A stretch of 5,046 bases of DNA from Comamonadaceae bacterium (GTDB lineage Bacteria > Pseudomonadota > Gammaproteobacteria > Burkholderiales > Burkholderiaceae_C). Below are positions 1 to 5,046 of the stretch, in pieces. The position numbers and the translations under genes were made by a program. Position 1 is the stretch's first letter. Every line of letters begins with the position of its first letter. The stretch lies in NCBI GenBank assembly GCA_947454585.1, contig CANGML010000149.1, positions 1 through 5,046 on the forward strand, written 5' to 3'. The notes under the pieces are model-generated. The model saw nothing but the letters and a program-made list of their open reading frames with translations, was not told where the DNA came from and ran no database searches.

Positions 1-1275
1 CGGGGACCTGAGGCGGCCAAACGCAAAGAACGCATTGACGATTTGTTGAACTTGCACGATGTCTATGGCGCCTTGCTCAAAGCACGTCGCGTGCGCGGTG
101 CGGTTGACTTTGAGACCACAGAGACGCAGATCGTGTGTGATGAAAGTGGCCGTATCGAGAAGATCGTCCCGCGGGTTCGCAACGACGCCCATAAATTAAT
201 CGAAGAAGCCATGTTGGCTGCCAACGTATGCAGTGCGGACTTTATTTTGCAAAGCAAGCATCCCGGCTTGTTCCGTGTGCACGAAGGCCCAACGCCAGAA
301 AAGATCGATTTGTTGCGCGGCTATCTCAAAGCCACAGGTGTGGGCATGAGCGTGAGCGATAACCCCAAACCCGCTGAATTCCAAGCCATTGCTGAGGCAA
401 CCAAAGACCGTCCTGACGCACAACAAATTCATTCCATGTTGTTGCGTTCTATGCAGCAAGCGGTCTACACGCCAGATAACAACGGCCACTTTGGCTTAGC
501 GTTTGAGGCCTACACGCACTTCACGAGTCCGATTCGTCGCTATCCGGACTTGTTAGTCCATCGGGTCATCAAAGCCATTTTGACCAAGCGCAAATACCAT
601 TTGCCTGCGTTGCCGACCCCAGGAGAAGCGCATGCCAAGTTAGCACGTCGCTTGGCTTCACGCGTGCGTGAACCAGAGGACAAGTTGGCGTTAAAAACAA
701 AACCCTCGCCAGACCAACAGGCATGGGAGGCTGCCGGCCTGCATTGCAGCGCCAATGAGCGTCGTGCCGACGAGGCCAGCCGCGACGTCGAGGCTTGGCT
801 CAAGTGCAAATACATGCGCGAGCATCTGGGCGAGGAATACGGTGGCGTGGTGACAGCTGCAACAGGCTTTGGTTTGTTCGTCACATTGGATGCGATGTAT
901 GTCGAAGGTCTGGTGCACATCACAGAGCTGGGCGGTGAATATTTCCGGTTCGATGAAATGCGACAAGAGCTGCGTGGTGAACGAACGGGCATTCGCTATG
1001 GCATTGGCTCGCGTGTGCGGATTCAAGTCAGTCGCGTGGATTTGGATGGTCGAAAAATTGATTTCCGACTGGTACGAGACGGTGATGAACTGTTGCCACG
1101 TAGCGGCAAAGAAACCAGTGGTTCGCCCATGCAAAACTTCAAAACAGCCGTAAAAAAAGCCTTCACCAAGATGGGTAGCAAGGCTAGCCGCGGCGAGGGC
1201 AAGTCTTCAGGCGGTGGGTCGCGTCTAGCAGCGGATAAAAAGGCGGGCTCTAAAAGCCGTCGATCCCGCAAATAG
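1..1275 (+). CDS. rnr: Ribonuclease R, C-terminal part (5' end outside window)
   Basis: RNase R is a processive 3'-to-5' hydrolytic exoribonuclease that degrades structured RNA, including mRNA and faulty rRNA. The reading frame is open from base 1 to the TAG at 1273-1275, giving 424 residues in the window; the ATG at 43 is internal. Visible parts are the end of the RNB catalytic domain, with RNDAHKLIEEAM (residues 60-71 of the window) and HFTSPIRRYPDL (173-184), which carries the conserved arginine of the RNase II/R active site. ERRADEA follows at about 253-259, then an S1 RNA-binding domain at about 278-358, and a Lys/Arg/Ser/Gly-rich tail to residue 424. Such basic tails are typical of RNase R and help unwind or grip RNA. 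The cold-shock domains and the metal-binding aspartates lie upstream, out of view. The stretch at about 201-245, between RNB and the ERRADEA helix, is longer than I recall for E. coli RNase R. The S1 plus basic tail argues against RNase II. Confidence 0.96.
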   Translation, partial: RGPEAAKRKERIDDLLNLHDVYGALLKARRVRGAVDFETTETQIVCDESGRIEKIVPRVRNDAHKLIEEAMLAANVCSADFILQSKHPGLFRVHEGPTPEKIDLLRGYLKATGVGMSVSDNPKPAEFQAIAEATKDRPDAQQIHSMLLRSMQQAVYTPDNNGHFGLAFEAYTHFTSPIRRYPDLLVHRVIKAILTKRKYHLPALPTPGEAHAKLARRLASRVREPEDKLALKTKPSPDQQAWEAAGLHCSANERRADEASRDVEAWLKCKYMREHLGEEYGGVVTAATGFGLFVTLDAMYVEGLVHITELGGEYFRFDEMRQELRGERTGIRYGIGSRVRIQVSRVDLDGRKIDFRLVRDGDELLPRSGKETSGSPMQNFKTAVKKAFTKMGSKASRGEGKSSGGGSRLAADKKAGSKSRRSRK

Positions 1276-1295
1276 GCAGTTTGCTTCGCGCAGAG

Positions 1296-1327
1296 CTTTA
1301 GCGCACCCACGCAGCTAAAGAAGCTGC
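1296..1327. repeat. Overlapping short inverted repeats at the rnr/nnr convergent junction
   Basis: Two mutually exclusive inverted repeats are visible. CTTTAGC (1296-1302) pairs with GCTAAAG (1314-1320) around an 11-nt loop. GCAGCT (1311-1316) pairs with AGCTGC (1322-1327) around a 5-nt loop. They span the nnr stop codon and lie just after the rnr stop. Neither is followed by a T-run on either strand, so they do not qualify as intrinsic terminators. They may be chance, or weak 3'-end structure of the rnr mRNA. Confidence 0.35.
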
Positions 1328-2770
1328 ATCTAGAGGCGGGCCCTCGCATGGCCATGTGTCTGCCACATGGCCATGTTCGAAAACGGCTTGGCAGGTGGCT
1401 TCGAAAGCGTGGTCGCTGTGCGCTAGGTAGGCCCCAATCAAACCAGACAACACATCCCCTGTGCCTGCCGTGGCGAGTCGTGCGTTACCGCTGAGGTTGA
1501 TCGTTGGTGTGTGCGAAGGGCTGGCCACGATGGTGCCTGCGCCTTTGAGAGCGACCGTAACTTCAAAGGCATCTGCCAATTGTTGAGCAACGCTGAGACG
1601 ATCGCTTTGCACCTGTTGGCTGCTGATACCAAGGAGTCGTGCCGCCTCTAAGGGGTGGGGTGTGATGACGGTGATCTTTTGGCGCTGCTGGCGTTTCTTC
1701 AGTAAGCGCTGCAGCGATGTGTCTCGCGCAATGGCATTCAGTGCATCGGCATCGAGCACCAATTTTTGTGCGCATGACAAGACCCTTGGTACGTGGTTGT
1801 GAATCTGATCGCCGCCGCCACAGCCGCAAACCACCGTGGATGTCTCCAGAGCGAGGGCTTCTGGCGCGCGAACCATCAACGGGGGGTAAGCTGCCATCAC
1901 CGCGTGCTGGGCATCATGGTCAAGCAGTCCAACAAACACGCGACCCGCATGTCCATGCAAGGCGCCTAAAGCGCATAGCAGGGCGGCCCCTGTCATGCCT
2001 GGGGCGCCACCCAAAATGCACACATCACCAAATGTGCCTTTGTGGCTGTTGTACGGCAGATCGGGTTGTTCAGCCTTCGCGCATTGCAGCCAAGCACTTG
2101 GCACTTGAGATGGCGTGACGCCTAAATCGTTGAACCACACCTGGCCTGCAGCATCGCGGCCATCGGCCGTGAACAAGCCCGGTTTGAGGGTGAGGAGGGA
2201 CAGCGTATGACGCTTGGCTGTACTGGCATTTCTGCCGCCTAACCATTGGCCTGTGTCGGCCATGAGCCCCGAAGGTGTGTCGACACACAGGATGGGTGAA
2301 CTGCTGTCTTGCATGGCGTTCAACCAAGCGGCCAGCATGCCCTCGGGTGCGCGTTGCGCGCCAATACCCAGCAAAGCGTCCACCGCGAGGTCGAATTGCG
2401 AGGGGGGCTGCGCTGCGAACTCCACGCCTGCAGACACAGCTTGGAGCCAAGCTTGATGTGCATCACTTGGCAACTGGCCTTCTTCACCCAGCCATGTGAC
2501 CACGGGTTTTTTGCCCCAAGCTTTAAGCAGGGTTGCCGCTTCTAGTCCATCCCCCCCGTTGTTTCCAGAGCCGCAGGCGATCCAGATTTTCTGTGCGTGC
2601 GGAGCAATGGCCAAGGCCAGCTGTGCCGTGGCCAGTCCTGCGCGCTGCATCAGCGTGAAGGGGGGCAGTGCCTTATGTGCCTGTTGCTCGATAGCCCGTG
2701 TTTGATCGACCTTGTAGAGCGGCCAAATCGCTTGATCGCTGAGGGCTTGCGTCAAACCAAGGGATGTCAT
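1298..2770 (-). CDS. nnr: Bifunctional NAD(P)H-hydrate epimerase / ADP-dependent NAD(P)H-hydrate dehydratase
   Basis: This enzyme repairs hydrated NADH and NADPH (NADHX, NADPHX) in the cytoplasm. The N-terminal YjeF_N half interconverts the R and S epimers, and the C-terminal ribokinase-like half dehydrates the S form using ADP. The 490 residues fit the usual two-domain length. N-terminal domain: GNNGGDG at 69-75, VDALLGIGA at 130-138 and VDTPSG at 163-168. C-terminal domain: KGTFGDV at 244-250, GGAPGMTGAA at 254-263, LVLDADALN at 337-345, PHPLEAARLL at 371-380, VALKG at 406-410, and NARLATAGTGDVLSG at 429-443, which holds the catalytic GTGD. The usual GPGLG-like turn reads GCGGG at 316-320. 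The start is ATG at 2770-2768, five bases after the dadA-like stop. No clear Shine-Dalgarno precedes it, so translation is probably coupled to the upstream gene. PLYKVDQTRAIEQQA at about 17-31 matches the usual family N-terminus, supporting this start. The 3' end converges on rnr. Confidence 0.95.
   Translation of the reverse strand: MTSLGLTQALSDQAIWPLYKVDQTRAIEQQAHKALPPFTLMQRAGLATAQLALAIAPHAQKIWIACGSGNNGGDGLEAATLLKAWGKKPVVTWLGEEGQLPSDAHQAWLQAVSAGVEFAAQPPSQFDLAVDALLGIGAQRAPEGMLAAWLNAMQDSSSPILCVDTPSGLMADTGQWLGGRNASTAKRHTLSLLTLKPGLFTADGRDAAGQVWFNDLGVTPSQVPSAWLQCAKAEQPDLPYNSHKGTFGDVCILGGAPGMTGAALLCALGALHGHAGRVFVGLLDHDAQHAVMAAYPPLMVRAPEALALETSTVVCGCGGGDQIHNHVPRVLSCAQKLVLDADALNAIARDTSLQRLLKKRQQRQKITVITPHPLEAARLLGISSQQVQSDRLSVAQQLADAFEVTVALKGAGTIVASPSHTPTINLSGNARLATAGTGDVLSGLIGAYLAHSDHAFEATCQAVFEHGHVADTWPCEGPPLDAASLAAWVR
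1347..1375. repeat. 12-bp perfect hairpin made of a repeated CATGGCCATG palindrome
   Basis: Bases 1347-1358 are perfectly complementary to 1364-1375, with a 5-nt loop (TCTGC). CATGGCCATG, itself a 10-bp palindrome, occurs twice, at 1347-1356 and 1366-1375. The second copy extends to a 12-bp palindrome at 1365-1376. The element lies within the last 30 codons of nnr on the minus strand, where the two copies are read in different frames (HGH, then TWPC). It is about 70 bases beyond the rnr stop, so an rnr transcript reading through would also form it. No T-tract follows on either strand. A role in 3'-end stabilisation or attenuation is inference. Confidence 0.6.
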
Positions 2771-2778
2771 TGACGTCA
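2771..2778 (-). other. dadA-nnr junction, likely translational coupling
   Basis: On the minus strand the dadA-like TGA (2778-2776) is followed by five bases and then the nnr ATG (2770-2768). No AGGAG-like sequence is visible in the preceding 20 bases, so ribosomes finishing dadA probably re-initiate on nnr. Bases 2771-2778 form the palindrome TGACGTCA, which is most likely coincidental. Confidence 0.6.
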
Positions 2779-4023
2779 GTGGAGCCGTTCAAGGCCCAAG
2801 CCTTGCAGATCAATATCTGGGCTTTTCCCGTGAATGCTGTCGGCGATGGCGCGGGCGCTGCCGCAGGCCAAGGCCCAGCCGCTAGCGCCATGACCCAAGT
2901 TCAACCAGACGCCGGGAATCCCGCTCGCCCCAATGATGGGGGGGCCATCAGGCAACATCGGGCGTGAGCCTTTCCAAATTTGCACATTGGCCTGCGTGCG
3001 GGCGGCGCCCGGGAACCAGTCGTCCAAAACTTGGTAGAGGGTTTTGATGACGTTGGGGTCGTGACGCGTGGCACTACCGCCTAGTTCGAAACCGCCAGAC
3101 ACGCGAATGCGTTGACCTAATCGGCTGATGGCAATTTTGTATTGTTCGTCCATGACGCCGCTGCGGGGTGCATCCAGTTGTTCTCGCATCGCCGCGCTGA
3201 TGACGTAACCGTGCATCGCAGCCAAAGGAATTCGTAGCCCCAGACGGCGCAAAAGTGGGGCGCTACCCAGACCGGCACAGACCACCACCGCATCAAACTT
3301 TTCGCCCTCTGTGTTGGCCGATGTCCGAATGGTTTTAGGCGCCGAGTGTGTCAGGGGTTGAACTTGGGTGTTCAAGAAGAACTTCACGCCTAGCAGCTCA
3401 GCTTCATTTTTCAGCAGCAAACTGAATTGACGACAGTTGCCGATGTCGTCATCGGGGAAGTGAATGGCCTGGTGCAGTGTTGTGTCTGGATTGAGCGCGG
3501 GTTCAATGACGCGCGCCTCCTCAGCATTCAAGGTCTTGAAGCTCAAACCTGCATCACGTAGCACGGCCAAAGACGCTTGCATGAGTTTGCTTTCGCGCTC
3601 ACTGCGAAGTAGCACTAGGTAGCCTTGGCTCTTTTCATGCTCTAAATTCAGCGTGTCGGTCAAGGTGCGCAAGCGCAAGCTGCTGTACTCCGCCAAGCGC
3701 AACATGCTTTCGCGGTTGCGTTGGTAGGTGGCGCTGTTGCAAGCTTTGCGCCATTGCCATAACCATCGCCAATCGGTCAGTTTCAGGCTGTTCAATTGCA
3801 TGGGGTTATCGCGTTGCCACAAGTGGGTCAAGACATGCTTGACCATGCCGGGTTTGGCCCATGGCGAGGCATAGCCGGCCGACGCCACGCCCGTGTTGGA
3901 AAAGCTGCATTCCTCTGCTGCGGCACCATTGCTTTCAAAAACGCTGACTTGGTGACCGTGTGTGGCGAGTTCGTAGGCTGTGCTGATGCCGATCACACCT
4001 GCGCCGATGACTGCGATCTTCAT
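2776..4023 (-). CDS. dadA: FAD-dependent D-amino acid dehydrogenase (DadA family)
   Basis: DadA-type flavoproteins oxidise D-amino acids, classically D-alanine, to 2-oxo acids and ammonia, passing electrons to the membrane quinone pool. The 415 residues match the family (about 410-440). Visible features: the N-terminal dinucleotide-binding motif GAGVIG at 7-12, with an acidic residue (E30) at the end of the second strand; SFSNTGVASAGYASPWAKPG at 40-59, diagnostic of DadA; DDIGNCRQF at 192-200; VVCAGLGS at 247-254, the second FAD strand; KGSRPMLPDGPPIIG at 351-365; and GHGASGWALACGSAR at 377-391. No signal peptide or transmembrane segment is evident. The start is taken as ATG 4023-4021, with GAGGA 7 bases upstream. 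An in-frame TTG at 4029, two codons earlier, is too close to that site. It is the first gene of an operon with nnr and diverges from rpsB. Substrate range cannot be read from sequence; glycine/sarcosine-oxidase-like DAO relatives are the main alternative. Confidence 0.9.
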   Translation of the reverse strand: MKIAVIGAGVIGISTAYELATHGHQVSVFESNGAAAEECSFSNTGVASAGYASPWAKPGMVKHVLTHLWQRDNPMQLNSLKLTDWRWLWQWRKACNSATYQRNRESMLRLAEYSSLRLRTLTDTLNLEHEKSQGYLVLLRSERESKLMQASLAVLRDAGLSFKTLNAEEARVIEPALNPDTTLHQAIHFPDDDIGNCRQFSLLLKNEAELLGVKFFLNTQVQPLTHSAPKTIRTSANTEGEKFDAVVVCAGLGSAPLLRRLGLRIPLAAMHGYVISAAMREQLDAPRSGVMDEQYKIAISRLGQRIRVSGGFELGGSATRHDPNVIKTLYQVLDDWFPGAARTQANVQIWKGSRPMLPDGPPIIGASGIPGVWLNLGHGASGWALACGSARAIADSIHGKSPDIDLQGLGLERLH

Positions 4024-4030
4024 GGGCAAG

Positions 4031-4035
4031 TCCTC
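4031..4035 (-). promoter_or_regulatory. Shine-Dalgarno site of dadA
   Basis: GAGGA on the minus strand, 7 bases before ATG 4023-4021. It decides in favour of this ATG over the in-frame TTG at 4029-4027, which would begin only one base after the site. Confidence 0.75.
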
Positions 4036-4051
4036 GCAGAGCTCAGGTACA

Positions 4052-4066
4052 GGCGGGGGAGGGAGG
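4052..4066 (+). other. G-rich tract upstream of the rpsB -10
   Basis: Purine-rich stretch with G-runs at 4052-4053, 4055-4059, 4061-4063 and 4065-4066. It occupies the place where a -35 box would sit for the -10 at 4080-4085. On the minus strand it is a C-rich part of the dadA 5' leader. A two-tetrad G-quadruplex is conceivable but unproven. Confidence 0.4.
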
Positions 4067-4076
4067 TGTATGGGTA

Positions 4077-4085
4077 TGCTAGAAT
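4077..4085 (+). promoter_or_regulatory. Extended -10 promoter of rpsB
   Basis: TG (4077-4078), one base, then TAGAAT (4080-4085): an extended -10 element with one mismatch to TATAAT. No TTGACA-like -35 stands 16-18 bases upstream, where the sequence is G-rich, which fits recognition through the extended -10. Transcription would start near 4091-4092, giving a leader of about 145 nt. The start point is inferred from spacing only. Confidence 0.65.
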
Positions 4086-4096
4086 CATTGGGTTTT

Positions 4097-4127
4097 TCCG
4101 AGGTTGAGGCTTTGTCTCAAATTCGGA
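4097..4127 (+). promoter_or_regulatory. 5' hairpin of the rpsB leader
   Basis: TCCGA (4097-4101) pairs with TCGGA (4123-4127). TTGAGGC (4104-4110) pairs with GTCTCAA (4114-4120), including one G-U, around a TTT loop. A 2x2 internal loop separates the two helices. It begins about five bases after the predicted transcription start. No U-tract follows, so it is not a terminator; it could protect the 5' end or form part of the regulatory fold. Confidence 0.6.
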
Positions 4128-4131
4128 CAAA

Positions 4132-4207
4132 CATCACTCGCAAACCAGCCCAATCAAGGTGTTGCCGGAAGATTTCAAAAACGAAACTTGCGGTGATGAC
4201 GGGCTGG
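4132..4207 (+). promoter_or_regulatory. Interlocking helices (pseudoknot or switch) in the rpsB leader
   Basis: Helix A: CATCAC-T-CGCAA (4132-4143) pairs with TTGCGGTGATG (4188-4198), 11 pairs with T4138 bulged. Helix B: CCAGCCC (4145-4151) pairs perfectly with GGGCTGG (4201-4207), 7 pairs. The 5' half of B lies in the loop of A and its 3' half lies beyond A, so the two together make a pseudoknot. If sterically impossible (linkers of 1 and 2 nt), they are exclusive alternatives. Helix B ends 18 bases before the Shine-Dalgarno, well placed to affect ribosome loading. Confidence 0.55.
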
Positions 4208-4225
4208 ATTTTAGACCCAACCTTT

Positions 4226-4229
4226 GGAG
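4226..4229 (+). promoter_or_regulatory. Shine-Dalgarno site of rpsB
   Basis: GGAG at 4226-4229 lies 7 bases before ATG 4237, fixing that start. An in-frame GTG at 4159 would add 26 residues unlike S2 and would lie inside the structured leader. Confidence 0.85.
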
Positions 4230-4236
4230 TATCTTT

Positions 4237-4977
4237 ATGTCAGTCACCATGCGCGAAATGCTTGAAGCCGGCGTCCACTTTGGTCACCAAACTCGCTTCT
4301 GGAACCCCAAGATGTCCCCCTTCATCTTCGGCCATCGCAACAAAATTCACATCATCAACTTGGAAAAGTCGTTGCCGATGTTCCACGACGCTGTCAAGTT
4401 CGTGAAGCAGCTGTCTGCCAACCGCGGCACCGTGTTGATGGTCGGCACCAAACGCCAATCACGCGAAATCGTGGCCGCTGAAGCACAACGTGCTGGCGTG
4501 CCTTATGTTGACCAACGTTGGTTGGGCGGTATGTTGACCAACTTCAAAACGGTCAAGACGTCGATCAAGCGTTTGAAAGACATGAAGATCCAGCAAGAAG
4601 CGGGTCTCGATGCTTTGTCTAAAAAAGAGCAACTGATGTTCAAGCGCGAAATGGAAAAGCTTGAAAAAGACATCGGTGGTATCCAAGACATGGCCGTGCT
4701 GCCAGATGCTATTTTCGTGGTGGACGTGGGTTACCACAAAATTGCGATCGCTGAAGCTCGTAAATTGGGCATCCCATTGATCGGTGTGGTCGACTCTAAC
4801 CACTCACCTGAAGGCATCGACTACATCATCCCTGGTAACGACGATTCGTCCAAGGCAGTGACCTTGTACGCTCGCGGTATCGCTGACGCCATCATCGAAG
4901 GTCGTGCGAGCGCCGCCAATGACTTGGTCAAGGCTGTGACCGAAGGCGACGAAGAGTTTGTTGAAGTTGCTGCTTAA
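4237..4977 (+). CDS. rpsB: 30S ribosomal protein S2
   Basis: S2 is an essential late-assembling protein of the small ribosomal subunit. It sits at the head-body junction and is needed for S1 to join the ribosome. The 246 residues are close to E. coli S2 (about 241). Visible features: [20 protein letters not shown] at 5-24, the classic S2 N-terminal signature; INLEKSLP at 40-47; LMVGTKRQ at 67-74; [11 protein letters not shown] at 93-103; a charged helical hairpin at about 105-145, the S2 coiled-coil that protrudes from the globular domain; [20 protein letters not shown] at 156-175, the second signature; and [10 protein letters not shown] at 179-188. The C-terminus is acidic ([11 protein letters not shown]). 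Start ATG 4237 is supported by GGAG at 4226-4229. The gene has its own promoter and structured leader, and a terminator hairpin follows 18 bases after the stop. In most proteobacteria tsf comes next; it would begin beyond the window. Confidence 0.99.
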   Translation: MSVTMREMLEAGVHFGHQTRFWNPKMSPFIFGHRNKIHIINLEKSLPMFHDAVKFVKQLSANRGTVLMVGTKRQSREIVAAEAQRAGVPYVDQRWLGGMLTNFKTVKTSIKRLKDMKIQQEAGLDALSKKEQLMFKREMEKLEKDIGGIQDMAVLPDAIFVVDVGYHKIAIAEARKLGIPLIGVVDSNHSPEGIDYIIPGNDDSSKAVTLYARGIADAIIEGRASAANDLVKAVTEGDEEFVEVAA

Positions 4978-4995
4978 CCACGCGGCCCAAGTTTG

Positions 4996-5021
4996 AAAAG
5001 GGGCTTGTGAAGCCCCTTTTT
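4996..5021 (+). terminator. Intrinsic terminator or attenuator after rpsB
   Basis: AAAAGGGGCTT (4996-5006) pairs with AAGCCCCTTTT (5010-5020) around a GTG loop, followed by one more T. The 11-bp stem with a GC-rich core and five consecutive T's is a classical Rho-independent terminator. The A-run on the other arm would let it work on the opposite strand too. It lies between rpsB and the expected tsf, so it may only partly stop transcription. Bases 5022-5046 after it are AT-rich and hold nothing I can assign. Confidence 0.9.
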
Positions 5022-5046
5022 CACACCTAAATTGTTTTGAATTGAA

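Larger units (their letters stand above)
4092..4236 (+). promoter_or_regulatory. Structured 5' leader of rpsB (probable S2 autoregulatory region)
   Basis: A leader of about 145 nt runs between the predicted start of transcription and the rpsB ATG. Three structural parts are visible: a 5' hairpin at 4097-4127, a long interlocked pairing region at 4132-4207, and a small CCAA/TTGG hairpin at 4217-4227 that would pair the first two G's of the Shine-Dalgarno. In E. coli, S2 represses its own operon through the rpsB leader. That this leader does the same is inference from position and structure. The proposed pairings are drawn by eye, without energy calculation. Confidence 0.6.

Noticed and set aside
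43..45. ATG at base 43-45... as the start of rnr
   Set aside because: The frame stays open to base 1, and the upstream residues (RKERIDDLL...) continue the RNase R fold, so this is an internal position of a gene cut by the window edge.
540..1134. Antisense open frames of about 150 codons within rnr
   Set aside because: They lie opposite strongly conserved RNase R coding sequence, have low-complexity products with no recognisable motifs, and are typical shadow frames.
1717..2450. Open frames of 130 or so codons overlapping nnr on both strands
   Set aside because: Arg/His/Pro-rich translations with no family resemblance, out of frame with a fully motif-supported gene.
2771..2778. TGACGTCA palindrome as an operator
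   Set aside because: It coincides with the dadA stop and coupling spacer, stands alone, and an 8-bp palindrome is easily due to chance.
4024..4029. Start of dadA at TTG 4029
   Set aside because: The GAGGA site would be almost adjacent to the TTG. ATG 4023 has correct spacing and begins directly with the FAD-binding strand.
4159..4236. N-terminal extension of rpsB from a GTG at 4159
   Set aside because: The added 26 residues do not resemble S2 and overlap the structured leader. ATG 4237 has a well-spaced GGAG and gives the canonical S2 N-terminus.
4024..4236. A minus-strand promoter for dadA
   Set aside because: I scanned for paired -35/-10 hexamers with 16-18 base spacing and found only weak, unconvincing matches, so none is reported although one must exist upstream of the operon.

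Overview
The window looks like ordinary chromosomal DNA from a betaproteobacterium. The likely group is Burkholderiales, probably a moderate-GC member of the Comamonadaceae such as a Limnohabitans- or Rhodoferax-like organism. This rests on the style of the four proteins and on a remembered gene order (rnr, nnr, dadA-like, rpsB, then usually tsf). It was not checked by any search.

Layout from left to right: (1) 1-1275, plus strand, the C-terminal 424 residues of ribonuclease R, whose start and catalytic aspartates lie outside the window. (2) 1298-2770, minus strand, a complete bifunctional NAD(P)H-hydrate epimerase/dehydratase that converges on rnr with only 22 bases between the stop codons. 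(3) 2776-4023, minus strand, a complete FAD-dependent D-amino acid dehydrogenase (DadA-like). It lies upstream of nnr in the same operon, with 5 bases between its stop and the nnr start. (4) 4024-4236, a divergent intergenic region with an extended -10 promoter and a structured, roughly 145-nt leader for (5) rpsB, 4237-4977, plus strand, encoding ribosomal protein S2. (6) A strong intrinsic terminator hairpin follows rpsB, and the window ends in the spacer where tsf would be expected.

The genes serve separate housekeeping roles: RNA decay and quality control (RNase R), repair of damaged nicotinamide cofactors (Nnr), D-amino acid oxidation into the respiratory chain (DadA) and translation (S2). 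Only nnr and dadA are obviously co-transcribed.

I see no mobile element, CRISPR array, tRNA, rRNA or unknown protein system. The most interesting material is in the RNA. The rpsB leader contains a 5' hairpin and two long interlocking complementarities that could form a pseudoknot or a two-state switch, presumably tied to S2 autoregulation. A duplicated CATGGCCATG palindrome forms a 12-bp hairpin inside the 3' end of nnr, opposite the 3' end of rnr, where no ordinary terminator is visible.
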